Shown: in pieces, positions 1 through 6,760 of the stretch | Position numbering within the stretch: position 1 is the first letter of the stretch | Layout: each line of letters begins with the position of its first letter | Source of the DNA: an uncultured Campylobacter sp. | Lineage (GTDB): Bacteria; Campylobacterota; Campylobacteria; Campylobacterales; Campylobacteraceae | Length of the DNA: 17,268 nt | Direction: 5' to 3' | NCBI RefSeq assembly: GCF_938045465.1 | Contig: NZ_CALIBF010000031.1 | Coordinates: forward strand, 1 to 17,268 | The notes under the pieces: model-generated | Databases searched by the model: none | What the model was told of the DNA's origin: nothing | What the model saw: only the letters and a program-made list of their open reading frames with translations | Made by a program: the position numbers and the translations under genes

Positions 1-798
1 TTCTATCTCGGCGAGGATTTTAGTATCTAAGCCGGCAAGGACGCTTTATATTTTCAGCTCCCTCTTCGGTCCGGGCGTTATAAATTCTATAATTTAAGTT
101 CTGCGATTTAAAATTAAAGCAAACGGCTGCGACTAGCCGTGCACTTGAATTTCACGTATTAAATTTTTAAAGAGCATATAGACTCGTTTTAAAATTTTTA
201 AATTTCAAAGGGCGTTTTACGCTGCAAATTTTAAATAATTTTTGCGGCAGGTTCTCTTTTCGCAACCGCAATTTACACCCGTGGTACATAAAATTTAAAT
301 CGCATTTTAATCGCGCTTTGTTTAAATTCGGCCGAATTCTAAAGCGCGAGCCGTTTTATAAACACGGCGCCGCCGTCTGCGCACCAAAATCACGCCCACA
401 ATTTGCAAAAAATATCCATTCGTAGAATTAAATTTCAAAACGAACACAGCCACAAATGAATTACATATGCAACGGTGCTTGAAATTCCGCGCAATGCCGT
501 CTAATTTCACGGCGTAATTCAGCGAGCGGCGGCGTAAACCAAAGCGCACACAAAACCTACTCGCTTCGGCTTCGACGCATCAAATCAAAAGCGACGCGCG
601 AAGCAAGGCTGTCCGACCCGTTAGAATTTTGCAGATCAAGCCGCCTTGTTTAATTAAAATTACACTTTTATTTGCTCTGCGGGTTTAAATTTCGCTCATC
701 TTAAAGCTCGCTGCGAATTTTAAAATTTTAACCCGGCACTCGTCGCTTCTCTTAAAATTTTAAAATTCTTAAAATTTTGGCGAGATCAAGGAGAGATT
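1..798. other. Gene-poor stretch upstream of the beta-propeller gene
   Basis: I see no convincing gene here. The first bases (2-97) stay open in one frame and could be the 3' end of a gene lying to the left, but 31 residues are too few to recognise. The rest is a mixture of AAATTT-type words (for example around 170-235 and 715-780) and GC-rich segments with scattered stops in all frames. A small hairpin (acggct/agccgt, 123-140) has no T-tract. The last 20 bases carry a good ribosome binding site (AAGGAGA, 788-794) for the gene starting at 799. Decayed coding sequence is possible but not demonstrable by eye. Confidence 0.5.
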
Positions 799-1617
799 AT
801 GAAAAAAGTTCTACTTTCGTGCGCCTTGGCGGGTGCGCTTTTTGGCCTAGAGATCGACGGATTTAGCGCACCTAGTGGTTCGCTCATTACCGATGACGCT
901 TTTTATATCGCAAATCGCGGCAGTAGTGAAGATCCACAAGAGCGCGACGGCTTCATCAGCCGCATAGTAAAAAACTCGGGTGTCGTTGAGACAAATTTTA
1001 TAGACGATCTGGTAAATCCGGGCGGAATGGCGCAGATCGCGGGCGTGCTTTACGTGTGCGATCTGGACGCGATCAGGGGCTTTAGCAAAGGCCAGGAGAT
1101 TTTCAATCTAAAAATCGAGGGAGCGCAGGCCTTAAACGACGTCGTAGCGCTCGGCAGCGAAGTTTTGCTCGCAAGCGATCCCGTGCGTGGGACGATCTGG
1201 CGCATCGACCTGCTCTCGCGCACCACGGATGAGTTTGCGCGCATCGATCTATTGCTAGGCAGCCCAAACGGACTTTTGGCTAAAGGCGATAAGCTTCTGA
1301 TCACTACATTCGATCTTAGTGGAAAGGTCCCGGGGCGCGTGCTAAGCATGGATCTGAAATCTCGCAAAATTTCGATCTTTGCCGATATGAAGGGGGTTTT
1401 CTACGGCATAGCGCGCGGAAAAGACGGCGAAATTTTAATCAGCGACTGGGGAGAGGACCTTTTAAGCGGTAAAATTTGGCGTATCGATGCAAACGGACAG
1501 ATACGCAAAATAAACCTCGGCGCGATGCAAAGACCTGCGGACATCTCAAGCGACGGCAAGGTTTTATTGATCCCAAAAACGCTGGAAAACAAGGTGGAGC
1601 TGATAAATTTGCCGTAA
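799..1617 (+). CDS. Secreted SMP-30/NHL-like beta-propeller protein
   Basis: A 272-residue protein with an N-terminal signal peptide (Lys-Lys then a hydrophobic run, residues 1-16, probable cleavage near Gly16-Leu17), so it should act in the periplasm. The rest reads as repeated beta-propeller blades. The element GTIWRID (131-137) recurs as GKIWRID (234-240), with intervening NDVV (113-116), SPNGLL (155-160) and ISDWGED (224-230), resembling the SMP-30/gluconolactonase and NHL-type folds. The substrate is unknown, and enzymatic activity cannot be assumed. The start is well supported by AAGGAGA 4 bases upstream of the ATG. It stands alone, with gene-poor DNA on both sides. C. jejuni encodes a similar periplasmic protein, loosely named ATP/GTP-binding in some annotations; I see no P-loop here. 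Confidence 0.75.
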   Translation: MKKVLLSCALAGALFGLEIDGFSAPSGSLITDDAFYIANRGSSEDPQERDGFISRIVKNSGVVETNFIDDLVNPGGMAQIAGVLYVCDLDAIRGFSKGQEIFNLKIEGAQALNDVVALGSEVLLASDPVRGTIWRIDLLSRTTDEFARIDLLLGSPNGLLAKGDKLLITTFDLSGKVPGRVLSMDLKSRKISIFADMKGVFYGIARGKDGEILISDWGEDLLSGKIWRIDANGQIRKINLGAMQRPADISSDGKVLLIPKTLENKVELINLP

Positions 1618-2253
1618 CCGGCCGTCTTATTGCGGCTTCGCAGTTTGCTTAAATTTTACAAAATATATGCTGTATCGTGCTTTATAAGCCATCTTTTTGC
1701 GCTTCGCTGCTTGCGCGGCAGTATCGGTTACGGACCAGAGCCAATCGCGATATAGAAACTAGGTCAATGCCGAAGCCGATCGCAGCGCCAAGACTAATTG
1801 CGGCAGCGTAAGAGTTATATTACGAAACCGATCGCCTTTTTCGCGCGTACTCAAGAGCCAAGCACACTCAAAAGCCGCGCGCGGCGTCTTGCAACACACA
1901 AATGTCGAGCCTGCCGTAAAATTTGAAAATCTATCTGCTCTCCTTTTAAATTCCATCGCTATAAATTCACTCGCCGCGGATATTTTTGCAGACCGAGCGG
2001 TACAAAATTTCGAGCGCAAATTTTAACGCCTGCCGCGACCCAAAAGCCTTGAAAACTCATAGAACTCGAAATTTCGAGTGTAAATTTTAACGATGAGAGG
2101 CACTTTAACATACCGCGTCGTATCTGCGCGCGACCGAATTCTACGCGGCGGCACAATCTCGGCTCTTGCGTGCTGTCGCTGTACGGACGCGTGAAGCTTA
2201 CTACTCTACGCGGCGCCTATGTCTAGGCCGCTCCTGGCGCCCGCGCGCAGAAC
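1618..2253. other. Gene-poor stretch between convergent genes
   Basis: This 636-base gap separates the 3' ends of two convergent genes. Open frames on the minus strand (1759-2019, 1959-2156) lack ribosome binding sites and any recognisable protein features, so I do not call them. The clearest structure is a direct repeat (2005-2028 and 2069-2092). The hexamer GGCGCC occurs at 2212-2217 and 2236-2241 and could form a hairpin downstream of bpt, but there is no T-tract, so I do not call a terminator. Confidence 0.5.
2005..2092. repeat. Imperfect 24-base direct repeat
   Basis: AAATTTCGAGCGCAAATTTT plus AACG (2005-2028) recurs as AAATTTCGAGTGTAAATTTT plus AACG (2069-2092), with two mismatches. 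The copies start 64 bases apart. Each contains two AAATTT words. The function is unknown; it lies in a gap between convergent genes, so promoter control is unlikely. Confidence 0.6.
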
Positions 2254-2988
2254 CTACCTTTGTACGCGCCCCTCCCACACGGCGGGAGCGTCAAGCTCTA
2301 CGTATGAGTTTAAAATTTCATACGGCTCGTAGCTAAATTTATACGCTAGGCTCGGGCACTGCTTCACCGCGTAGCCCAGATAGATCCAGCGCAGCCCCAG
2401 ATCTTGGGCAAACTCGATCTGTTTTAAAAGCGAAAATTTACCCAGACTTAGATGTGGCAGATACGGATCGTAGTAGCAATACACCGAGCTAATGCCGTCA
2501 TCCACGATATCGATGAGATCGACGCAGATAAGCCGCCCGTCCTCGCCGTAGTAAGAAATTTCTTTACCGAAGTCGCCGTGGCCTTGGACGTAAATTTCAT
2601 CATATCGCTCAAAATCGATCTCTTGCAAAGGCCAGCCCTTTTTTAGATGCATGTAGTCGTGATAAAGCGCGAAAAGCTCCAAACGTGCATCGTTTAAAAG
2701 CGGGCGAGGCTGCCACACATAGGCGGTCGTGCGATTATTTTTATAGACGCGGCGGTGCGATCTGCTAAATTTAAAATTTGCGGCATCGACGCGTAGACTT
2801 TTACACTCCGCGCAGGCTGCGCAAATGGGCTTTTGAAAATACCTGCCGAAGCGGCGGTAGCCGTGCTGCACTAAGTTTGAATTATACTCGAAGTCGCAGT
2901 CTTTTATGTAGAGATACTCGCTGCGTGCGGCTCTGCCGCCTAGATAGGGGCAGGCAAAATCCAGCGTACAAAATGGAATTTCAATCAT
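2254..2988 (-). CDS. bpt: Aspartate/glutamate leucyltransferase (N-end rule)
   Basis: A 244-residue cytoplasmic aminoacyl-tRNA-protein transferase of the Bpt/ATE family. It transfers leucine from Leu-tRNA to proteins with N-terminal Asp or Glu, marking them for ClpS/ClpAP-type degradation. The family's Cys-rich N-terminal segment is present: residues around CPYLGGRAARSEYL (13-26) and PICAACAECKSLR (54-66), followed by a basic patch near FKFSRSHRRVYKNN. The C-terminal part includes the conserved DGISSVYCYYDP and LGYAVKQCPSLAYK segments. Length is normal for the bacterial family. Its ATG overlaps the stop region of the preceding small gene by 8 bases (ATGATTGA), so translation is probably coupled. 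It is last in the operon with the biotin carboxylase, an order I recall from C. jejuni as well. Confidence 0.93.
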   Translation of the reverse strand: MIEIPFCTLDFACPYLGGRAARSEYLYIKDCDFEYNSNLVQHGYRRFGRYFQKPICAACAECKSLRVDAANFKFSRSHRRVYKNNRTTAYVWQPRPLLNDARLELFALYHDYMHLKKGWPLQEIDFERYDEIYVQGHGDFGKEISYYGEDGRLICVDLIDIVDDGISSVYCYYDPYLPHLSLGKFSLLKQIEFAQDLGLRWIYLGYAVKQCPSLAYKFSYEPYEILNSYVELDAPAVWEGRVQR

Positions 2989-3262
2989 TCAGCTTTTTGA
3001 TATTCGCCGCGTCTACATATTTTAAAAACTCGTCTTTGAGGCGCTTTTCGCGTGCGGCGATGCTCTCTTTGGCTGCGTCGAATTCCTTCGCGTCGTCGTC
3101 TAGACCGCTTTCGCTTTGAAAGCTTGAATCATCATCTCTGAAAATATCTTTAAACTCGTCGCGATTTGGATTAGGTTTTTTGGGCTTTTTGGGCGCAGAG
3201 CTTGCCGCCTTGTCCTTAAGCATATCCTTTTTTATATCTTTCAGGCTCTCTAAAAAATCCAT
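2981..3262 (-). CDS. Small charged protein, conserved between pycA and bpt
   Basis: A 93-residue hydrophilic protein with no signal peptide or membrane segment. The N-terminal third is Lys/Pro-rich (KKPKKPNPN near 25-33), the middle is acidic (DDDSSFQSESGLDDDAKEF), and the C-terminal third is predicted helical and charged (AAREKRLKDEFLKYVDAANIKKL). I do not recognise a domain. The start is well supported: AGGAAAG lies just ahead of the ATG and abuts the biotin carboxylase stop, with 8 bases between the genes. As I remember it, C. jejuni has a hypothetical gene in the same position. Co-translation with the flanking genes is evident; a shared function is not. Confidence 0.8.
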   Translation of the reverse strand: MDFLESLKDIKKDMLKDKAASSAPKKPKKPNPNRDEFKDIFRDDDSSFQSESGLDDDAKEFDAAKESIAAREKRLKDEFLKYVDAANIKKLND

Positions 3263-3270
3263 ACTCTTTC

Positions 3271-4704
3271 CTAAATCCGTGCCGATTTGCGCATCGCAGC
3301 GACGATGGCGGCGATCGCTTCGTTTTTATTCGGCTGCATATCGTCGATGGTGTTTTCTAAAATTTTGTCTAAATTTTTCTCTACGTAGCTCGTATCGAAA
3401 AAGCCAAGCCGGAATTCGCGCGATTTGCTGATGCTAAGCAAAAACGGAATGATCGTGCGCACCCCCTCGATACGAAACTCCTTCAGCGCGCGCTCTAGTT
3501 TATTAACAGCCAGGTCGTAGTCGGTGGTTTTGATGATGAGCTTGGCTAGAAGCGAGTCGTAAAACGGCGGAATTTTATAACCTTTGTAGATGTGGCTATC
3601 GACGCGCACGGAGGGACCTAGTGCGGGATAATAATCGCTGACGGTACCGGGAACCGGGGTGAAATTTTTCCAGACGTTTTCGGAGGTAATACGCGCCTCG
3701 ATCGCGTAGCCGTGCGGCTTGATGTCGCTTTGCTCGAGCTCTAAAATTTCGCCGTTTGCGATGCGGATCTGGCGCACGACAAGATCGACGCCCGTAACCT
3801 CCTCGGTGATGCCGTGCTCGACCTGGATACGGGTATTCATCTCCATAAAATAGAAGTTATTGTAGTCATCGAGCAAAAATTCCACCGTGCCGACGTTGGT
3901 ATAATTCACCGCCTTTGCTGCAGCTACCGCGGTCGTACCCATCGTCTTTCGCAGATGCTCGCTTATCGAGGGGCACGGCGCGATCTCGATAATTTTTTGA
4001 TGGCGGCGCTGGATCGAACAATCGCGCTCGCAAAGATGGATGATGTTGCCGTAATTATCGCCGATGATCTGAAACTCGATGTGGCGCGGCTTGACGACGA
4101 GTTTTTCCATAAAAATTTCATCGTTGTTAAAAAAGGTCTTCGCCTCCCTCGTGCACGAGTCATAGGCGCTCTCCATATCCTTCTCGTCCCACACTTCGCG
4201 GATACCGCGTCCGCCGCCGCCGCCGCTAGCCTTTAAAATCACGGGATAGCCGATCTCGCGCGCATATTTTTTGATCGTATCCATGCTCTCGTGATTTAGC
4301 TTTTCGGTGCCGGGCACGATCGGGATACCGTTTTTGCGCATCAAATAGCGAGCGATGTTTTTGTTGCCCATTTTGCGGATAACGTCAGGCTTTGGACCGA
4401 TGAAAATAATACCCGCGTCCTCGACCTCTCTTGCAAAGTCAAAATTCTCGCTCAAAAAGCCGTATCCAGGATGTATCGCATCAGCGCCACACTCTTTGGC
4501 AACCTCGACAATCTTTTTGGCGTCCAGATAGCCTTTTAGCGCGTCCGCGCTTACTTCGTAGGCCTCATCGGCGATTTTTACGTGCAAGCAATCAACGTCG
4601 GGTTTGGTGTAGATCGCGACGCTTTTAATATGCAGATCTCTGCAGGCTCTAATGATGCGAACCGCGATCTCGCCGCGATTAGCGATAAGAATTTTACGTA
4701 TCAT
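3271..4704 (-). CDS. pycA: Biotin carboxylase subunit (pyruvate carboxylase A / AccC family)
   Basis: A 477-residue cytoplasmic ATP-grasp biotin carboxylase, which carboxylates biotin on a partner subunit using ATP and bicarbonate. The N-terminal domain starts with KILIANRGEIAVR (4-16). The glycine-rich ATP-binding loop is at 158-167 (KASGGGGGRG), and the catalytic segment MEMNTRIQVEH (287-297) contains the conserved Glu288, Asn290, Arg292 and Glu296. The length and the LHVKIADEAY and RACRDLHIKSVA segments match, from memory, the C. jejuni protein described as subunit A of a two-subunit pyruvate carboxylase rather than the shorter fatty-acid AccC. Many databases still label it acetyl-CoA carboxylase subunit A. 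The partner biotin/transferase subunit is not in the window. It is first in the operon with the small charged protein and bpt; a ribosome binding site (GAGG) precedes the ATG. Confidence 0.9.
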   Translation of the reverse strand: MIRKILIANRGEIAVRIIRACRDLHIKSVAIYTKPDVDCLHVKIADEAYEVSADALKGYLDAKKIVEVAKECGADAIHPGYGFLSENFDFAREVEDAGIIFIGPKPDVIRKMGNKNIARYLMRKNGIPIVPGTEKLNHESMDTIKKYAREIGYPVILKASGGGGGRGIREVWDEKDMESAYDSCTREAKTFFNNDEIFMEKLVVKPRHIEFQIIGDNYGNIIHLCERDCSIQRRHQKIIEIAPCPSISEHLRKTMGTTAVAAAKAVNYTNVGTVEFLLDDYNNFYFMEMNTRIQVEHGITEEVTGVDLVVRQIRIANGEILELEQSDIKPHGYAIEARITSENVWKNFTPVPGTVSDYYPALGPSVRVDSHIYKGYKIPPFYDSLLAKLIIKTTDYDLAVNKLERALKEFRIEGVRTIIPFLLSISKSREFRLGFFDTSYVEKNLDKILENTIDDMQPNKNEAIAAIVAAMRKSARI

Positions 4705-4738
4705 AAATAATTGCCTCTTTTAAAGAAATACCGAGGTA

Positions 4739-4749
4739 ATAATAGTATA
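4739..4749 (-). promoter_or_regulatory. Candidate -10 region of the pycA-bpt operon
   Basis: Read on the minus strand this AT-rich element is TATACTATTAT, giving two overlapping -10-like hexamers (TATACT at 4744-4749, TATTAT at 4739-4744), 34-45 bases upstream of the pycA start. No good -35 box is visible, which is common for Campylobacter sigma70 promoters. Confidence 0.4.
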
Positions 4750-4819
4750 AAAAATTTTATAGCAAGTTGAAATTCATAAAAGGCGGTTGAAATTCCGGAT
4801 AAAATTTAAAGAAGATTTA

Positions 4820-4906
4820 TGGTGCCCGAGGTCGGAATCGAACCGACACGAGGTCGCCCTCGCCAGATTTTGAGTCTGGTGCGTCTACCAATTTCACCAC
4901 TCGGGC
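4820..4906 (-). tRNA. tRNA-Leu (anticodon CAA)
   Basis: An 87-base class II tRNA including an encoded CCA (4820-4822). The acceptor stem GCCCGAG/CTCGGGC is perfect. The D-arm carries GGTGAAATTGGTAGAC. The anticodon stem CCAGA/TCTGG encloses the loop CTCAAAA, with CAA at 4870-4872. A long variable arm (CGAGGGCGACCTCG) and the T-arm sequence TCGGTTCGATTCCGA follow. The long variable arm and discriminator A fit leucine. It decodes UUG. It lies between the HU terminator and the pycA operon on the same strand, and probably has its own promoter. Confidence 0.97.
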
Positions 4907-4921
4907 ATTTAAAAAGTTATG

Positions 4922-4927
4922 ATTGTA
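4922..4927 (-). promoter_or_regulatory. Candidate -10 box for tRNA-Leu
   Basis: On the minus strand this reads TACAAT (within TTTATACAATCATAAC), 16 bases from the first base of the mature tRNA, after the HU terminator. This is a plausible position for a short-leader tRNA transcript. No clear -35 is seen. Confidence 0.35.
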
Positions 4928-4943
4928 TAAATTTAAAAGAGAA

Positions 4944-4963
4944 AAGCCCCGAACACGGGGCTT
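4944..4963 (-). terminator. Rho-independent terminator of hup
   Basis: A perfect 8-bp stem AAGCCCCG/CGGGGCTT with the four-base loop (AACA on the plus strand). On the minus strand it is followed by a U-rich tract (TTTTCTCTTTT). It starts 13 bases beyond the hup stop codon. This is the most convincing intrinsic terminator in the window. Confidence 0.9.
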
Positions 4964-4975
4964 GGAGCAAGAAAA

Positions 4976-5272
4976 TTATTTTTTCTTCTTGCCTTTTGCA
5001 GCTGCAACAGCCTCTTTTAGCTGTTTGCCGACTTTAAATTTTACTACTTTAGTAGCAGGAGATTTGTAAGTTCTGTTTGTGCCAGGAACTTTACCCTCGC
5101 GAGCTGCACGCTCTGCGATACCGAAAGATCCGAAGCCGATGAAGCTTATGTCATCACCTTTTACCAAAAGCTCTTTGATAGCCTCAAGTGCAGAATCAAC
5201 TACCTTAACGGTATCTTTTTTGGAAAGACCTGCCTTCTCGGCAACTACTTGGATAAAATCAGCTTTTTTCAT
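4976..5272 (-). CDS. hup: DNA-binding protein HU
   Basis: A 98-residue histone-like protein that binds and bends DNA as a dimer and compacts the nucleoid. The N-terminal helices start MKKADFIQVVAEKAGLS. The signature segment ISFIGFGSFGIAERAAREG (42-60) leads into the flexible beta-arm with the intercalating proline in KVPGTNRTYKSP (61-72). The C-terminus ends in a lysine-rich GKKKK tail, slightly longer than the usual 90-residue HU. A ribosome binding site (AAAGGA) precedes the ATG. It is monocistronic, with its own promoter and a strong terminator. The only doubt is whether the genome encodes a second HU/IHF-like protein. Confidence 0.97.
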   Translation of the reverse strand: MKKADFIQVVAEKAGLSKKDTVKVVDSALEAIKELLVKGDDISFIGFGSFGIAERAAREGKVPGTNRTYKSPATKVVKFKVGKQLKEAVAAAKGKKKK

Positions 5273-5305
5273 GCTAATCCTTTAAAATAAAGTGGTTTGG
5301 GCGGT

Positions 5306-5340
5306 ATTCTACAATAGTTTCGCAAAAAATACAATAGTTT
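5306..5340 (-). promoter_or_regulatory. hup promoter with duplicated 11-base element
   Basis: On the minus strand, TAGAAT (5306-5311) is a good -10 box, preceded by TG one base upstream. Seventeen bases further upstream lies TTGTAT (5329-5334) as a weak -35. The plus-strand 11-mer TACAATAGTTT occurs exactly twice, at 5310-5320 and 5330-5340, in direct orientation with a 20-base period. One copy overlaps the edge of the -10 and the other overlaps the -35. Spacing close to two helical turns is what a dimeric repressor site would show, but promoter duplication is an equal explanation. Confidence 0.5.
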
Positions 5341-5427
5341 TTTAAGAAAAAACGCAAAAATCGGCAAAATTTAGCCGAATTTAGCCCAAATTCGTCAATT
5401 TTTCAGATTTCGCTTCTTTAAATTTCA

Positions 5428-5528
5428 AAATTTCGCCATATTTTTGGGGCTGATTTTTGAAATTTCGCCCGGTTTTTAAAAATTTTAAAATTTCTCCTCT
5501 CCGAGCTTCATTTTTATAAAATTTCGCC
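5428..5528 (+). repeat. Three direct copies of AAATTTCGCC
   Basis: The exact 10-mer AAATTTCGCC starts at 5428, 5460 and 5519, all in the same orientation and all upstream of the response-regulator promoter. A related GATTTCGC lies at 5407. The spacings are 32 and 59 bases, near three and under six helical turns. OmpR-type regulators commonly bind direct repeats, so autoregulation is possible. The general abundance of AAATTT in this genome is the competing explanation. Confidence 0.45.
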
Positions 5529-5566
5529 CAAATTTGCCGCTTTAAAATATATAAACTATATTTTGT

Positions 5567-5572
5567 TATAAT
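5567..5572 (+). promoter_or_regulatory. -10 box of the response regulator gene
   Basis: A perfect TATAAT, 25 bases ahead of the ATG, preceded by an AT-rich tract (5541-5566) typical of Campylobacter sigma70 promoters that lack a strict -35. The ribosome binding site AAAGG (5587-5591) follows. Confidence 0.65.
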
Positions 5573-5597
5573 CCGCGCAAAATTTCAAAGGTTTTTT

Positions 5598-6275
5598 ATG
5601 ACTAAAATTTTAATGATAGAGGACGATTTAGAACTCGCCGAAATTTTAAGCGAATATCTGCAACAATACGATATTGATATCACCGTCGCGGACGATCCGT
5701 TTTTGGGGCTTTCCAAGCTAAATTTAGAAAATTTCAACCTCGTGATTTTAGACCTCACGCTTCCTGGGATGGACGGGCTTGAGGTCTGCAAAGAGATCCG
5801 CAAAAACACCGATATACCGATCATAATCTCAAGCGCCCGCCACGATCTGACCGATAAGATCAACGCTTTTGATTTCGGCGCGGACGATTATCTGCCAAAG
5901 CCCTATAATCCGCAAGAGCTTTTAGCGCGCATCAAGCGCCACATCGAGCGCTACGACATAAACTCGCTCCAGCGCGCCGCAAAGCCAAAAAAAGACCTCG
6001 AAGTGGATGATTTCCGCCACGTCATCAGCTTCAAAGGACAGCCCTTGTCGCTCACCATCGCCGAATACGACGTGCTTTCGTATCTCATCAAAAAGGAAGG
6101 CGGCGCGATCACCCGCGAGGAGCTCATCTACAACTGCAGCTCCATAAGCGAGGAATCATCGAGCAAAAGCATCGACGTCATCATCGGCCGTATCCGCCTA
6201 AAACTCGGCGAAACATCCAAGGCACCCAGCTACATCCACGCTATTCGTGGCGTGGGTTATAAGCTGATACAATGA
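5598..6275 (+). CDS. OmpR/PhoB-family response regulator (ArsR/CprR/RacR type)
   Basis: A 225-residue two-component transcription regulator. The receiver domain (1-115) has the acidic pair Asp9-Asp10, phospho-acceptor Asp52 in VILDLTLPGMDGLEV, Ser79 in IIISSAR and Lys101 in DDYLPKPY. The C-terminal winged helix (about 125-225) contains TIAEYDVLSYLIKKEGG, the recognition helix near SSKSIDVIIGRIRLKL, and ends with the wing IRGVGYKLIQ. The family is that of H. pylori ArsR and Campylobacter CprR and RacR; I cannot tell which ortholog this is. The likely partner is the sensor kinase at 6761, but unusually 485 noncoding bases separate them. It has a strong own promoter. Confidence 0.93.
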   Translation: MTKILMIEDDLELAEILSEYLQQYDIDITVADDPFLGLSKLNLENFNLVILDLTLPGMDGLEVCKEIRKNTDIPIIISSARHDLTDKINAFDFGADDYLPKPYNPQELLARIKRHIERYDINSLQRAAKPKKDLEVDDFRHVISFKGQPLSLTIAEYDVLSYLIKKEGGAITREELIYNCSSISEESSSKSIDVIIGRIRLKLGETSKAPSYIHAIRGVGYKLIQ

Positions 6276-6760
6276 GCGCACTTGCGCCTGGCGGGCGGCA
6301 CGATAGAATTTAGCCGCTCGCGGCTCTAAATTTAATAGATGCCAGTGCGGCGAAACTGAAATCGCAAGTCGGCCTGCGCGATTTTTCCGTTTAAATTTAA
6401 GACGCCGCAACTGAAGCGTTAAAATTTTACGATAAAATTTTGTAGTTATAAATTTGACGCGTGGTTAGATGCGCGCGAAATTTTATCGTCGAATTCGACA
6501 AGCAATTCGGCTCTACGCGCAAGACGAGTTATAAAAAACAGAGCCCAGGGCAGCGGGAAAAATTTTAAAATTTAAAGCAGCGCGGATGTTAAATTAAAAG
6601 CGCTCCGCTTTGCGGTGAAATTTTAAAATTTACGCGCCGTGCCTTTAAGACGCGCCGTAAATTTAAAGCTGAGCAAGCCGCAAGCAGCTCCGCACGCCAA
6701 AAGCAAGCCCGCGGCTTTAAAGCTTTAAAATTTTAAAAATTTAAGGATCATATAAATTTA
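6276..6760. other. Long gap between response regulator and sensor kinase
   Basis: These 485 bases contain no credible gene on either strand. Reading by eye I count 16 matches to RAATTY (mostly AAATTT), where about one would be expected by chance at this base composition. The palindrome AAATTTTAAAATTT or close forms appear near 6560, 6619 and 6727. A hairpin near the left end may end the regulator transcript. Short GC-rich blocks alternate with the AT words. A small RNA or a 5' leader for the kinase gene cannot be excluded. Confidence 0.6.
6307..6332 (+). terminator. Possible weak terminator after the response regulator
   Basis: The stem AGCCG/CGGCT (6312-6316, 6321-6325) with loop CTCG extends through AATTT/AAATT across a two-base bulge, beginning 31 bases after the regulator stop. 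There is no U-tract, so it may only be a 3'-end hairpin. Confidence 0.25.

Larger units (their letters stand above)
5273..5597. other. Divergent intergenic region hup / response regulator
   Basis: This 325-base gap holds the hup promoter on the left and the response-regulator promoter on the right. Between them is a dense series of AAATTT-type words, including AAATTTCGCC at 5428-5437, 5460-5469 and 5519-5528. No coding sequence is seen. Confidence 0.6.

Noticed and set aside
2..97. Open frame running in from the left edge (31 residues then stop)
   Set aside because: Too short to recognise, and other frames are also partly open. It may be the end of an upstream gene, but this cannot be shown.
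322..549. 75-residue minus-strand frame
   Set aside because: Arginine-run composition, no ribosome binding site, no domain; it lies in DNA with general AAATTT/GC-block texture.
1759..2156. Two overlapping minus-strand frames in the gap before bpt
   Set aside because: No ribosome binding sites and unlikely composition; one spans the direct repeat. Chance open frames are common in this GC-rich block.
3814..4236. 140-residue frame antisense to pycA
   Set aside because: It is a shadow of the well-conserved biotin carboxylase gene, without independent support.
5428..5528. CRISPR-like array
   Set aside because: Only three 10-base repeats with unequal spacing, no longer repeat unit and no cas genes nearby.
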